Shown here: positions 9,796-19,721 of the stretch, piece by piece
How the letters are laid out: each line of letters begins with the position of its first letter
How positions within the stretch are numbered: position 1 is the first letter of the stretch
Origin: Nostoc sp. NMS7
Lineage (GTDB): Bacteria > Cyanobacteriota > Cyanobacteriia > Cyanobacteriales > Nostocaceae
NCBI RefSeq assembly: GCF_017115085.1
Contig: NZ_JABXKJ010000231.1
Span: forward strand, 124,001-188,000
Length of the DNA stretch: 64,000 nucleotides
Reading direction: 5' to 3'
Notes under the pieces: model-generated
Database searches by the model: none
Told to the model about the DNA's origin: nothing
Seen by the model: only the letters and a program-made list of their open reading frames with translations
Translations under genes and position numbers: made by a program

Positions 9796-10059
9796 ATGGT
9801 GAATAAGGATGATTTTCTGTTTCCTCGTGGTCGCTACTACGGTCAGGTAAAGCCAGAAAACTTGGTTTTTAATGCAAATCTACAGGAATTTGCCCAACGA
9901 GTAAGCTACATTTGCAACTTAGAAACAGGTGGAAAACTGCCTCCAGGTCAAGCTTATGAACAAATAAAGGATTTATGGAAACAGTTGAAACGCTCAAAAA
10001 AAGAGCTAAGAATTGGCGAAGACCCGTTTCAGGATGACCAGGGGGAGGGTCAAGGATGA
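9796..10059 (+). CDS. Small conserved cyanobacterial protein (DUF7219-like)
   Basis: 87 residues with FPRGRYYGQVKPENLVFNANLQ and FAQRVSYICNLETGGK followed by a helical, Lys-rich C-terminus. From memory this pattern matches the DUF7219 family of short cyanobacterial proteins of unknown function; that label is a recollection, not a search result. The ATG at 9796 is chosen because GGAG at 9786-9789 lies at good spacing; an upstream TTG at 9775 has poorer spacing. It stands alone in a repeat-rich region. No enzymatic motif, signal peptide or membrane segment is visible. Confidence 0.75.
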   Translation: MVNKDDFLFPRGRYYGQVKPENLVFNANLQEFAQRVSYICNLETGGKLPPGQAYEQIKDLWKQLKRSKKELRIGEDPFQDDQGEGQG

Positions 10060-10077
10060 GGGGGATGAGGGAGAATC

Positions 10078-10107
10078 ACCAATGCCCAATGCCCAATGCC
10101 CAATGAC
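10078..10107. repeat. Heptamer repeat (AATGCCC type)
   Basis: Four near-perfect tandem copies of AATGCCC, the reverse complement of the GGGCATT heptamer at 7975-8013. Confidence 0.85.
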
Positions 10108-10110
10108 TAC

Positions 10111-10233
10111 TTAGTAAACATTGTCCAAACACCATCCCAAGACTCTGGGGCGGCCTTTGTTGATAATTATGCGCCCGTTCTGGGTGGATATCAACAGCTT
10201 GGTCTTGGGGTTGAATGCATTTGGCGGCTTCAA
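10111..10233 (-). CDS. Possible short protein ending GRPRVLGWCLDNVY
   Basis: A minus-strand frame ending at TAA (10111-10113) reads ...LLISTQNGRIIINKGRPRVLGWCLDNVY, a protein-like C-terminus rather than random sequence. There is no ATG; a TTG at 10233 would give 40 residues, and the frame stays open further upstream. A second minus frame over the same DNA (ATG at 10321) reads LETRLIYRATSKQAIACFEAAKCIQPQDQAVDI in overlapping pieces and then runs into heptamer repeats. The two frames could be the halves of one frameshifted gene. Function unknown, and coding status uncertain. Confidence 0.3.
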   Translation of the reverse strand: MKPPNAFNPKTKLLISTQNGRIIINKGRPRVLGWCLDNVY

Positions 10234-10361
10234 AACAGGCGATCGCTTGTTTTGAAGTTGCGCGATAAATAAGCCGAGTCTCCAGTATGATAGTAAAACA
10301 AAAACTCTTGGATTTTGGCATTTAGGGGAAAACGAAATAATCCTGCCCAGTCCCCACTCCC

Positions 10362-11492
10362 CTATTTTGTCAACTGTTCAGAAAATATCACCTTCTGATA
10401 GTAATCTTGTAGCTGCTTAGTGGCAGCTGTCCAACCCCAACTTTCTGCTTCCTGGCGAGCATTTTGACGGATGATGTCTCGTTGTTGTTTTTGTTCTAAG
10501 AGGCGAACAGTAGCAGCTAACGCGCCTTGAACATCTGCTGTTGGCTCAAAAAGATATCCATTTACTCCATCTGTGACAATATCGGGAATTCCCCCTGAAC
10601 GGGCTGCTACTACAGGACAGCCAGCAGCCATCGCTTCTAGTAGTACTAAGCCTAATGTTTCTGTACGGGAAGGAAACATAAAGGCATCAGCACTTGCAAA
10701 GGCAGAACCTAATTCTTGCCCCATAAGATAGCCAACAAAATAAGTGTTTGTGTCAGCAAAGTGTTTTTGCAATGCTTGACGGTGTGGACCATCCCCAACC
10801 AATGCCAACCGCGCTTGGGGAATTGCCTCTAAAATTGGTTTGATACGCTCAATTTCTTTTTCAGCAGAAAGCCGCCCAACGTAAAGTAGCAATGGACTTT
10901 CTGGATGATTTTGCGATAAGCGCGATCGCATCTCTACACTAGCTAAATCGGGGTGAAATAATTCTGTATCCACCCCACGCTGCCACAAATCTACACGTTC
11001 AATACCGTGTGCTGTCAGTTCCTCTACCATAGCTGTGGAGGTACACAGATTCAAATCTGCTTGATTATGAGCGCCTTTCAGCAATTCCCAAAGAAGCCCT
11101 TCTAGCATCCCCAAGCCGTAATGTTGGAGATATTGGGGTAAATGCGTATGGTAAGATGCCACTAAGGGTATTTTGAGGATTTTGCTATAGAATATGCCAG
11201 CTAAACCCAAAACTGCTGGATTTACGACATGAATAACATCTGGCTTAAACTCTTCTAAAACATAACCAATGGCTGGGCGGGGTAATGCCATTTGCAATTC
11301 TGGATACAATGGCAGAGGAAAGCCAGTAACGCCGTAAACTTTAGCGCCTTTGTATTCTGTGATGCCTCCATCAGGGGCAATCACCAGCACTTGATTACCA
11401 CTGCGCTGTAAATGATCAACAGTATGGCGTAGGCGCGTTACAATGCCATCAACCTTGGGTAAAAAGGTTTCCGTAAATAGAGCAATTCTCAT
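10362..11492 (-). CDS. sqdX: Sulfoquinovosyltransferase SqdX (SQDG synthase)
   Basis: 376-residue GT4-type glycosyltransferase with GT-B fold. It starts MRIALFTETFLPKVDGIVTR and has the acceptor-domain signature SYHTHLPQYLQHYG and the nucleotide-sugar motif E-x7-E in RTETLGLVLLEAMAAGCPVVA. SqdX moves sulfoquinovose from UDP-sulfoquinovose to diacylglycerol to make the thylakoid sulfolipid SQDG. The partner sqdB lies upstream on the same strand. Unlike compact sqdB-sqdX pairs, about 620 bp of repeats separates the two genes here, so they may be transcribed independently. Confidence 0.93.
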   Translation of the reverse strand: MRIALFTETFLPKVDGIVTRLRHTVDHLQRSGNQVLVIAPDGGITEYKGAKVYGVTGFPLPLYPELQMALPRPAIGYVLEEFKPDVIHVVNPAVLGLAGIFYSKILKIPLVASYHTHLPQYLQHYGLGMLEGLLWELLKGAHNQADLNLCTSTAMVEELTAHGIERVDLWQRGVDTELFHPDLASVEMRSRLSQNHPESPLLLYVGRLSAEKEIERIKPILEAIPQARLALVGDGPHRQALQKHFADTNTYFVGYLMGQELGSAFASADAFMFPSRTETLGLVLLEAMAAGCPVVAARSGGIPDIVTDGVNGYLFEPTADVQGALAATVRLLEQKQQRDIIRQNARQEAESWGWTAATKQLQDYYQKVIFSEQLTK

Positions 11493-12116
11493 ATAAAACT
11501 ATTCAGTACAGGCAGATAATCTCAGCTTCAGAGTGCATTTTGCTATTAAACACACAGTAAACTGTCTCGCGTGCTGTAATCAATTCTGACTTTTCACGGT
11601 ATCTGGAAAACCTCTCTTCTTCATCTCTCTCCTTTTAGGAGAGAGACTTTGAATTTTACCCCTTCCCGTCGCTTATATCTTGCACCAGGCGACTGGAAGT
11701 CGCGGCTACACAGGCAAAACCCACCTCCGTGGGTTTAAACTACCGCTTCTCTACCAGACGCAAGCGCGAACGCTATCAGTCGGGAATTCCGACCCATCAC
11801 TGATTGAAGACCACACTTCGGCGTTGCTCGGTGACCACCAAATCTAGGATTTGGTAGGGGTCTAAAAAGAGTCTATTCAGGGTTCGACTGACTTGTACTG
11901 AGCGTTGTCGTTGGCGTGGTCACTGAGCCTTGCCGAAGTGCAGCCTCTCGTAGAGAAGTAGCGCTCACACCGAAGTCCGCTTTTTCGGTCAAAATTGATT
12001 CTGAATTCTGACGACTGACGCCTTTATTCTGTTTCGATAAATAATAACTAATTGGTCGTCATATTGTGCTAAAATAGGACGACCATTTTTAGACCCACGA
12101 TTTACTGGGGTTTACC
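11493..12116. other. Repeat-filled spacer between sqdB and sqdX
   Basis: Contains several unrelated palindromic elements one after another: the element at 11593-11668 that recurs inverted at 35630-35705; a hairpin around 11690-11740 (GCGACTGGAAGTCGC, then ACCCACCTCCGTGGGT); and segments with CACTTCGGCGTTGCTCGGTG and its near-complement GTCACTGAGCCTTGCCGAAGTG at about 11813 and 11920. No coding frame was recognised. Confidence 0.65.
11593..11668. repeat. 76-bp dispersed repeat (inverted copy at 35.6 kb)
   Basis: Begins TTCACGGTATCTGGAAAACC, contains the hairpin CTCTCTCCTTTTAGGAGAGAG and ends ACCCCTTCCCG. The reverse complement, with few changes, is at 35630-35705. Confidence 0.85.
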
Positions 12117-13283
<1,167 letters not shown>

Positions 13284-13446
13284 TTACTCGCTGATAGCTA
13301 AATCTATCAGGTTTCTGTCCCATCTCACTCATCATTCTGGAGGAGATATGAATTTTGGGGGAGTGGGGAGATGGGAGAGATAAGGGAGATGGCGGAGATA
13401 AGGAGAATAACCAATGCCCAATGTCCCATGCCCAATGCCCCATATT

Positions 13447-13977
13447 TCAAGATTTAGAAATCCGATACTGCTGGGCAATGTAATAAAACAAACGATAGTA
13501 ATCTGGAAATTCTTGGCTCTTGCTTCGTCCTTGCCAGTAATATTTTACTTGACTCTGAGTTAGCGTTAGTGTCATCGAACCTACTCGTTGATCAACTTCT
13601 ACAACCAGCACCCCAGATACTCCTTGGGTAGTCTGAAAGTTAGGTTTGATCTTTTTCATAGACTCTTGGTCTGTAACAATCGAATTTGGTAGCTGCTGAC
13701 TTGCCCACCCCTGAATTTGCACTGAGTTATCCTGTAGTGAAATAAACGCGATTCCATCATCATTTGCTGGGGCTGCTAAAGAAGTCCAGTTACTCGGATA
13801 TAGAAATTCAAAGCCATAACGGGAATTGCTATAAGTTTTCCAGGCGATCGCCCCGGCGTTAAAATCATTTGCAGTACAACCCCACAGAATTATAAACAGG
13901 GCAATGGCTCCGCTAACGCTGGCGGCAAACCGATAAATTCTTCGCCCCAAACTACAAATTTTCTTAGCAGTAGCCAT
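13447..13977 (-). CDS. Putative lipoprotein with PsbP-like motif
   Basis: 176 residues. An N-terminal hydrophobic segment ends in a lipobox-like ILWGC (Cys about residue 34), suggesting lipid anchoring. The sequence YGFEFLYPSNW soon after is the kind of motif seen at the start of PsbP-family domains, which suggests, but does not prove, a PsbP-like fold in the thylakoid lumen or periplasm. It is not clearly CyanoP. It is followed downstream by a heptamer-rich gap before sqdB. Confidence 0.7.
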   Translation of the reverse strand: MATAKKICSLGRRIYRFAASVSGAIALFIILWGCTANDFNAGAIAWKTYSNSRYGFEFLYPSNWTSLAAPANDDGIAFISLQDNSVQIQGWASQQLPNSIVTDQESMKKIKPNFQTTQGVSGVLVVEVDQRVGSMTLTLTQSQVKYYWQGRSKSQEFPDYYRLFYYIAQQYRISKS

Positions 13978-14528
13978 TTACATTACACATTTTGCCAAAG
14001 TCACTGACTTTATAGAAATACCAGAAACTTAGATCAATACCTTCCCCAATTTACGATTTATTCCCGAATCGGGAAACTGCACCAAAAGAGCGCTCATTAA
14101 AAATTCAATATTCTTTTCAGCATATTTACCATTCTCTTTTGAGTTCCCGGTAGAAGAAGCTGAGAATAAGTGCTTTATCACACAACTCATTTACAGTCCA
14201 TCTCAGACAGCCGACGAGCTAACTTTTTTTTCAATGCTAGTGTCATTCGCTGGCATCTCCTGTGGATATCAGCTGTTTACAACCGGAAAGGTATTTAACT
14301 TTAATCCGCTTACGCTCCAAATAATGAAAAAATAAGCCAAGTCAGGCAATCATTGCTTTATCGTTAATTAGCGATCGCTAATTCCCATCAAGGTTTCAGG
14401 CTTAGAATCCGTAAGTCCTGATTAATTTTCAGAGGTTCGTAGTCAGCGATTTATCGCTCAATTAAACAGCGTTTCCGCTCCAAATGTAAACAAATGTAAC
14501 AAAATTGGCGTTAAAACGTTTTACCGTC
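13978..14528. other. Intergenic region upstream of the ycf46 group
   Basis: About 550 bp between divergent genes with no conserved reading frame. It contains one HIP1 site (about 14371) and is AT-rich. Promoters for both flanking genes are expected here; only the plus-strand one could be proposed. Confidence 0.5.
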
Positions 14529-14557
14529 TTGACAACCAACAAAAGAACGGATAACTT
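14529..14557 (+). promoter_or_regulatory. Candidate promoter of the RHH-ycf46 group
   Basis: TTGACA at 14529-14534 matches the -35 consensus. TAACTT at 14552-14557 follows after 17 bp as a partial -10 match. It lies 37 bp before the ATG at 14594. Inferred from sequence only. Confidence 0.45.
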
Positions 14558-14593
14558 GATATACATACCCGGGTAAGACCGTTAAAGAGTTAT

Positions 14594-14947
14594 ATGCAAA
14601 CGCAAACTAAGCAAAAGGTCACTTTGTATTTATCGCCAGAGTTGCACAGAAAACTGAAGATTCGTTCAGCAGTCGATTCCGAACCAATGTCAGAACTAGC
14701 CGAACGGGCGCTTGTTTTTTACCTGTCTAATTCAGAATTGGTTGAGGAGGTAGAAGATTCTTCTTATGGGCGGACTCATAGAGTTTATTCATGTCCAACT
14801 TGTGATAGCTCACTAGTCTTACGTGATGGGGAACTGATTGCTTTGGGCAATCAACCAGGAGTAATTGGTCAAAAACATCTTTCGATTGATGAGATGGATG
14901 AAGATGAAACCAATCCCAAGGGTGAGGAAGAGTTAGTTCCTTGCTAA
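14594..14947 (+). CDS. Ribbon-helix-helix-like protein
   Basis: 117 residues. The N-terminus (KVTLYLSPELHRKLKIRSAVDSEPMSELAERAL) looks like a ribbon-helix-helix DNA-binding domain. A C-terminal extension carries a Cys pair (CPTCDSS) and an acidic tail (DEMDEDE). It is 85 bp upstream of the Ycf46-type ATPase on the same strand, and the two may be co-transcribed. Function unknown; a regulatory role is inferred from the fold only. Confidence 0.8.
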   Translation: MQTQTKQKVTLYLSPELHRKLKIRSAVDSEPMSELAERALVFYLSNSELVEEVEDSSYGRTHRVYSCPTCDSSLVLRDGELIALGNQPGVIGQKHLSIDEMDEDETNPKGEEELVPC

Positions 14948-15032
14948 ATAGATCGGAATTATTGATGATTCGGTTGTTTTTACCAGAAGCAATGTCTCTA
15001 CTGTCTCTATAAGGTCTCAAGTAGGTCGAAGT

Positions 15033-16544
15033 ATGAAAGAAGAGCTCAATATCCTAATTCAAGCTCAATACCCTTTAATCTACCTTGTTACCTCCGAGGA
15101 AGAGCGGGCCGAGCAAGCAATTTCCACGATCGCCCAGTTGTTAAAGCCCCTACGTCGAGTATTTGTTTGGACAGTAACACACGGGATTGTGGAGTATGGT
15201 CAACCCCGGAATGTCACCCAACATAATACCGTGTCTCCAGAGGCGGCGATTGAGTGGATAATTCGGCAGAAAGAACCAAGTATATTTATTCTTAAAGATT
15301 TACATCCATTTATAGATGCGCCTGCAACTAATAGATCGTTGCGTGATGCGATCGCCAGCTTTAAAGGTACGCAAAAGAATATCATTTTGATGTCGCCGAT
15401 GCAGCAAGTACCTATAGAACTGGAAAAAGAAGTTGTCGTTCTCGATTTTACATTGCCAGATATGGCTGAGTTAAATAAGGTATTAACTCTCCATATAGAG
15501 CAAAATCGTGGTCGGCGGGTGACAACAGAAGCCAGAGAAAAGCTTCTCAGAGCCGCTTTGGGTCTAACTAAAGATGAAGCTGAGAAAGTCTATCGGAAGG
15601 CACAGGTAACTACCGGGCGTTTGACGGAAGATGAAGTAGATATCATTTTATCTGAGAAAAAGCAACTAATTCGGCGCAATGGGATCTTAGAATACATTGA
15701 AGAAGATGAAACCATTGATGCTGTAGGTGGCTTAGAAGAGTTAAAAAGATGGCTTAAGCAACGCTCCAATGCCTTTACAGAAAGAGCGAGAGAGTATGGT
15801 TTGCCTCAACCAAAGGGGATGTTAATTCTCGGAGTTCCCGGTTGCGGTAAGTCATTAATTGCCAAAACTACTTCCCGGCTGTGGGGTTTACCACTGTTGC
15901 GGTTAGATATGGGGCGAGTCTACGACGGCTCAATGGTGGGACGAAGTGAGGCAAATCTGCGAAACGCCCTGAAAACAGCAGAATCTATTTCCCCAGCGAT
16001 TTTGTTTATCGATGAATTGGATAAATCCTTTGCTGGTAGTGGAGGTTCGTCTGATTCTGATGGGGGGACTTCCAGTAGAATCTTCGGTTCTTTCCTGACA
16101 TGGATGCAAGATAAGAAATCTCCAGTGTTCGTGATGGCAACTGCCAACCGAGTAGAACGCTTACCTGGGGAGTTCTTGAGGAAAGGACGCTTTGATGAGA
16201 TTTTCTTTGTCGATCTGCCAACACCGGAAGAACGGCAGCAGATTTTCAATATTCATCTGACCAAGCGCCGTGAAGACATCTCTCGATTTGATCTTGAGCA
16301 ATTAGCTAAGATGTCTGACGGCTTTTCTGGGGCAGAAGTTGAGCAAGCGATCGTTGCGGCAATGTATGAAGCTTTTGCCCAAGATCGGGAGTTCACCCAA
16401 CTAGATATTATTGCTGCACTGAAGGCAACATTGCCGCTGTCTCGAACGATGCAAGAACAAGTAACGGCTCTGAGAGATTGGGCCAGACAGCGCGCACGCC
16501 CCGCAGCATCCTCCGTAGCTGAATATCAGCGAATGGAGTTTTAA
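15033..16544 (+). CDS. ycf46: AAA+ ATPase of the Ycf46 family
   Basis: 503 residues. The N-terminal ~230 residues form a non-ATPase domain typical of Ycf46. A single AAA+ module follows with Walker A GVPGCGKS (about residue 270), Walker B AILFIDELDK, the second region of homology (NRVERLPGEFLRKGRFDE, with arginine finger) and a C-terminal lid. Ycf46 is conserved in cyanobacteria and algal plastids; reports for the Synechocystis homologue link it to CO2 and bicarbonate use, but the molecular target is not settled. It lies between the RHH gene and ycf35. Confidence 0.92.
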   Translation: MKEELNILIQAQYPLIYLVTSEEERAEQAISTIAQLLKPLRRVFVWTVTHGIVEYGQPRNVTQHNTVSPEAAIEWIIRQKEPSIFILKDLHPFIDAPATNRSLRDAIASFKGTQKNIILMSPMQQVPIELEKEVVVLDFTLPDMAELNKVLTLHIEQNRGRRVTTEAREKLLRAALGLTKDEAEKVYRKAQVTTGRLTEDEVDIILSEKKQLIRRNGILEYIEEDETIDAVGGLEELKRWLKQRSNAFTERAREYGLPQPKGMLILGVPGCGKSLIAKTTSRLWGLPLLRLDMGRVYDGSMVGRSEANLRNALKTAESISPAILFIDELDKSFAGSGGSSDSDGGTSSRIFGSFLTWMQDKKSPVFVMATANRVERLPGEFLRKGRFDEIFFVDLPTPEERQQIFNIHLTKRREDISRFDLEQLAKMSDGFSGAEVEQAIVAAMYEAFAQDREFTQLDIIAALKATLPLSRTMQEQVTALRDWARQRARPAASSVAEYQRMEF

Positions 16545-16685
16545 AAGCTTTCCTCTGCCATCCCAGGGGGAAAGGCTAGCTCCCAATGCTAGCAGTTATA
16601 AGAAAAGCCGCATCCTGATAAGCGCGGCTTCGCCGAAAACAAACCGTTGTCGTTTTTCTCAATCTTCTCATTGGAGGAAACCCAA

Positions 16686-17036
16686 ATGTCTCACTTTAGC
16701 ACCCTGCGTACCAAGATCACCGATGCCGAAATCCTCAAGGCTTCCTTGCGCGACTTAGGTATCAGCGTAAAGACTGAAGCTGATGTCCGTGGTTATAACG
16801 GTCAGCGTGTCCGTTCTGACATCGTTGCTATGTTGGATGGCGAATATGACCTCGGCTGGTCTCGCAACAGCGATGGTTCCTTTGACCTAATTGCTGACTT
16901 GTGGGGAGTTGCTAAGAAGCACAACCAAACCGAGTTGATCAACTCCATCAACCAAAAGTATGCAGTTAACAAAACTTTGGCTGAAGTAAAACAACGCGGT
17001 CTGCAAAACGCCAATGTGAAGTTGGTATTGCAATAA
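16686..17036 (+). CDS. ycf35: Ycf35 family protein (DUF1257)
   Basis: 116 residues starting MSHFSTLRTKITDAEIL and ending VKLVLQ, the size and pattern of Ycf35, a conserved plastid/cyanobacterial protein of unknown function. The ATG at 16686 is preceded by a good GGAGG at about 16672-16676; an upstream frame extension to 16647 lacks support. It follows ycf46 by 140 bp and is closed by two terminators, so it is probably the last gene of this unit. GC content and codon use suggest high expression, but that is an impression only. Confidence 0.93.
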   Translation: MSHFSTLRTKITDAEILKASLRDLGISVKTEADVRGYNGQRVRSDIVAMLDGEYDLGWSRNSDGSFDLIADLWGVAKKHNQTELINSINQKYAVNKTLAEVKQRGLQNANVKLVLQ

Positions 17037-17065
17037 CAATTTCTCTGCGCGTTCCCAAAGCTGCA

Positions 17066-17103
17066 CGGGTTAACCATATAAATAGCGGTTAACCCGCTTT
17101 TTT
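17066..17103 (+). terminator. Rho-independent terminator after ycf35
   Basis: Perfect 10-bp stem CGGGTTAACC/GGTTAACCCG (17066-17075 and 17087-17096) with an 11-nt loop and a following T-run (17098-17103). Confidence 0.9.
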
Positions 17104-17105
17104 AT

Positions 17106-17140
17106 CGGGACTGAGATTTTATTTCTCAGTCCCGATTTTT
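17106..17140. terminator. Second, consecutive terminator
   Basis: An 11-bp stem CGGGACTGAGA/TCTCAGTCCCG (17106-17116 and 17124-17134) followed by ATTTTT. It lies between convergent genes and could stop transcription from either side. Confidence 0.85.
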
Positions 17141-17162
17141 ATGTTTTATTCTTTACTCGTAC

Positions 17163-18608
17163 TCAGCTAAATATAAATAAGTCTAGCTCATCTACATTGT
17201 GAATAATATTTGAATCAGGAACGCCATATGACTCAGCTAGTTTAATGCTAGCTTCCAATCTCAATTCTAGGTTTAATTTAGGGTCAAAAGCTGCTCTAGC
17301 TAGGTCGCCCAATTTGTCATAAGTAGCGATAATATTAGCAATAGTAGTTTTGTAATCCTGATCAATTTGAGCAAGTAAGTTTTGATAATATTGTTCTACT
17401 TGCTTGCACAGGATTGCATTTTCTCCTAATAAATTTTTGCAGAAATCAGAAACTATACGACCTGCAATTGTACCAATAACCGCACCAACAACAGGAATAG
17501 GTATCAATGCTTGTCCTATAGCTGCTCCAGTTGCCACCATTGCGGAATCTGCACAAGCAAATAAACTCAATTCTACAAATTTTTCTGAAGAAATTTCTCC
17601 GCGATTCCAACTTCTGACTAAACTGGCAACTTCCATACCAGCACTGACAAATGCACCAGCTAAAGGAGCGGACATTTGGGCAAAATTAGTTAAACCATAA
17701 ATCGCCGTCGCCGATATACTACTAAGTGTTGCACCTGTAGCTGTATCTATACCAATTTCTTTCCAATCTTCAAGTGTTAACTCACCTTTAAAAACATTTT
17801 TTCCTTCCTTATATTTCCCATAAATTTTAGTAGCAAATCTAATGCTACCTCCTATAACTGTACCTTTAACGGCAACCCGACCAAAATCAGTTATGTTAGG
17901 TTGAGATTCGGTACGTATTCTGTCTTTAATTTCTGCGTTATCTCTCTTTAATTCTTTGTCATGGCGAGCTAGCGTATCATCGACTTTACCTATTTGTACA
18001 TCTGAATAGTTAGATGATGCAGGTTGGATAGTTTGATTAAAATGATGGACAGAAAGCTGTTCTATCTCATGAGCTTTTTCTTTTATTGTTTGAGCAGTAC
18101 GAGTTGTTATTCCTTCTACATTTTCACCATTCAAAATTTTTTGAATGGTGTCATACTGGTCTTTAGGGATATGATAAAAAGATCCATCTCTGCCAAAATT
18201 ATCATATTTCTTCATGTGGTCGAGAACATGATCCAGAGTATTTCCAGTACCATTGATAAATTTAGACTGTACCTGAACCCCGTTAATTAAATAATCTTCC
18301 GGTGCTGTTCTTCTAACTCCGTCAAATGTGGCGCGAGGAGTCGAAGAGTTCAAGAGCGATTTAGCATTACGAATACCAACTTCTACTTGTTCAGCTATTT
18401 CACCGTGTTTTGTGCTTGTATTTCCCAAGATATTTTCAGGAGTAGCTAAAAAATAACGGACTTTATCAACTTCTTGAATAGCCGCAAAAAAGGCTTGATC
18501 TTGTTTGCTGACTTCCCCAGCTAGTTGTTCTGCATGGTGCAAATTATCTTCTAATATTATTGCAGCAATAAATTGATTTGTCTGATGTCTATTTTCCAGT
18601 TTATCCAT
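17163..18608 (-). CDS. Unknown protein: possible nuclease fold plus hydrophobic Gly-rich domain
   Basis: 481 residues, not recognised as a named family. An N-terminal region (about 60-125) reads KHGEIAEQVEVGI, then PEDYLINGVQVQSKFING. The spacing of Glu70, Glu104/Asp105 and the beta-strand VQVQSK (Gln114, Lys116) resembles the restriction-endonuclease-like fold with a Q-x-K variant, as in Mrr-type enzymes. A middle region (165-235) is helical and charged. A Gly/Ala-rich hydrophobic part (about 240-395) includes GAAIGQALIPIPVVGAVIGT, like glycine-zipper membrane-active segments. It stands alone, convergent with ycf35, in an AT-rich accessory patch. A toxin or defence effector is a reasonable guess, not a finding. 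Confidence 0.75.
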   Translation of the reverse strand: MDKLENRHQTNQFIAAIILEDNLHHAEQLAGEVSKQDQAFFAAIQEVDKVRYFLATPENILGNTSTKHGEIAEQVEVGIRNAKSLLNSSTPRATFDGVRRTAPEDYLINGVQVQSKFINGTGNTLDHVLDHMKKYDNFGRDGSFYHIPKDQYDTIQKILNGENVEGITTRTAQTIKEKAHEIEQLSVHHFNQTIQPASSNYSDVQIGKVDDTLARHDKELKRDNAEIKDRIRTESQPNITDFGRVAVKGTVIGGSIRFATKIYGKYKEGKNVFKGELTLEDWKEIGIDTATGATLSSISATAIYGLTNFAQMSAPLAGAFVSAGMEVASLVRSWNRGEISSEKFVELSLFACADSAMVATGAAIGQALIPIPVVGAVIGTIAGRIVSDFCKNLLGENAILCKQVEQYYQNLLAQIDQDYKTTIANIIATYDKLGDLARAAFDPKLNLELRLEASIKLAESYGVPDSNIIHNVDELDLFIFS

Positions 18609-18860
18609 ATACCAAACCTTTTATGTGTTGATTTGATCTAGCAAAATAATTGAGCCACTAACGAAACAAGGTTAGTAGCTCACTATAAACTTACAAATTA
18701 TTTCTACAGCTTAAGGTCTACTGTTTTTTTGAGTGACTGACTCAGCGCATGGATAGAATTAGAATTTTTTGATTATGGTATAATCATTTAGTTATTTTAA
18801 TTTAAAGTCCAATATATACTTTATTGAGTCAATAGTATAATTAGCGATTAGCCCACTTTT

Positions 18861-19493
18861 TTATGACTTCAAATCTTCACGCCATGTAAAAATAATTTGC
18901 TCCTCAGCTTGCCTAAATTCAATATTAAATTTATCAAATACAACTTCTCGCCCTAAAAGCAATTGTTCTCCGCCTGTGTTGGTTTGTAACCATGCTACAG
19001 GAGTAATAAAATTGTGTTCATCAATTGTCATTTCGACATTGCGTAAAACGTACTCAACTCTGCCACCTATAGTTTCTGCCAACAAAGTTGATTCTGAATC
19101 AGCCAAAGCATAGCCTAAATCCTGACCAACTTTGAATGAAATTAAACTTAATTCAGCACCCGAATCTACTAACATTATTGTGTGAGATTCTATATCTTTG
19201 TGTTTTAAAATAACACTATAATTGGGTTGCCAATCATGTCGAGCGACAGTGCGGAAGCGAATTGGTAAAATTTCTATAGAAGCAGTGCGACGGGGAACTA
19301 GGTAAATTAAAAAAGGCTGTTTTGCAGCATTACCTAATGCTAAAACTTCGCGTAAGTTTTCGCTGTGAGCAATTATTCCATTTGCGTTGTAAGCGATATA
19401 TTGATTTTTATATAAATCTAATAACATTTGGCGGTTACGATTCAACCACTTTAACATTTCATCTCTTTCGCTTTTAGAGGATGTTGTGTTCAT
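18861..19493 (-). CDS. Retropepsin-like aspartic protease domain protein
   Basis: About 210 residues from the ATG at 19493 (the frame extends to a GTG at 19538). The N-terminal part, KNQYIAYNANGIIAHSENLREVLA, resembles the short DUF5678-type module. The C-terminal half contains VDSGAELSLIS (Asp110), the D-S/T-G-A signature of retropepsin-like aspartic proteases, followed by a later strand-rich region with LLLGREVV. Such single-domain proteins act as dimers. The natural substrate is unknown. Neighbours are an unrelated unknown protein and a truncated Uma2 nuclease. Confidence 0.75.
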   Translation of the reverse strand: MNTTSSKSERDEMLKWLNRNRQMLLDLYKNQYIAYNANGIIAHSENLREVLALGNAAKQPFLIYLVPRRTASIEILPIRFRTVARHDWQPNYSVILKHKDIESHTIMLVDSGAELSLISFKVGQDLGYALADSESTLLAETIGGRVEYVLRNVEMTIDEHNFITPVAWLQTNTGGEQLLLGREVVFDKFNIEFRQAEEQIIFTWREDLKS

Positions 19494-19721
19494 ATATTTT
19501 GAGTACGTTCTTAGTCCTTCTGCTTCGTGGTTTACCACCCTTGATTATTTCGTTGATCATTACCATTATAATGGTTTTGCTGTTGACTTATATTGTCATG
19601 CCTAGAGTTAGCCGTTTGTTGAGCTTTTGGATATATCCTAAATTACGAAAAGTTTAGCGATTGAAATTACTCTAACTCAACTCTATTAATTAAGAGTGAT
19701 TGGGTTGCTTTCAATCCTCAG

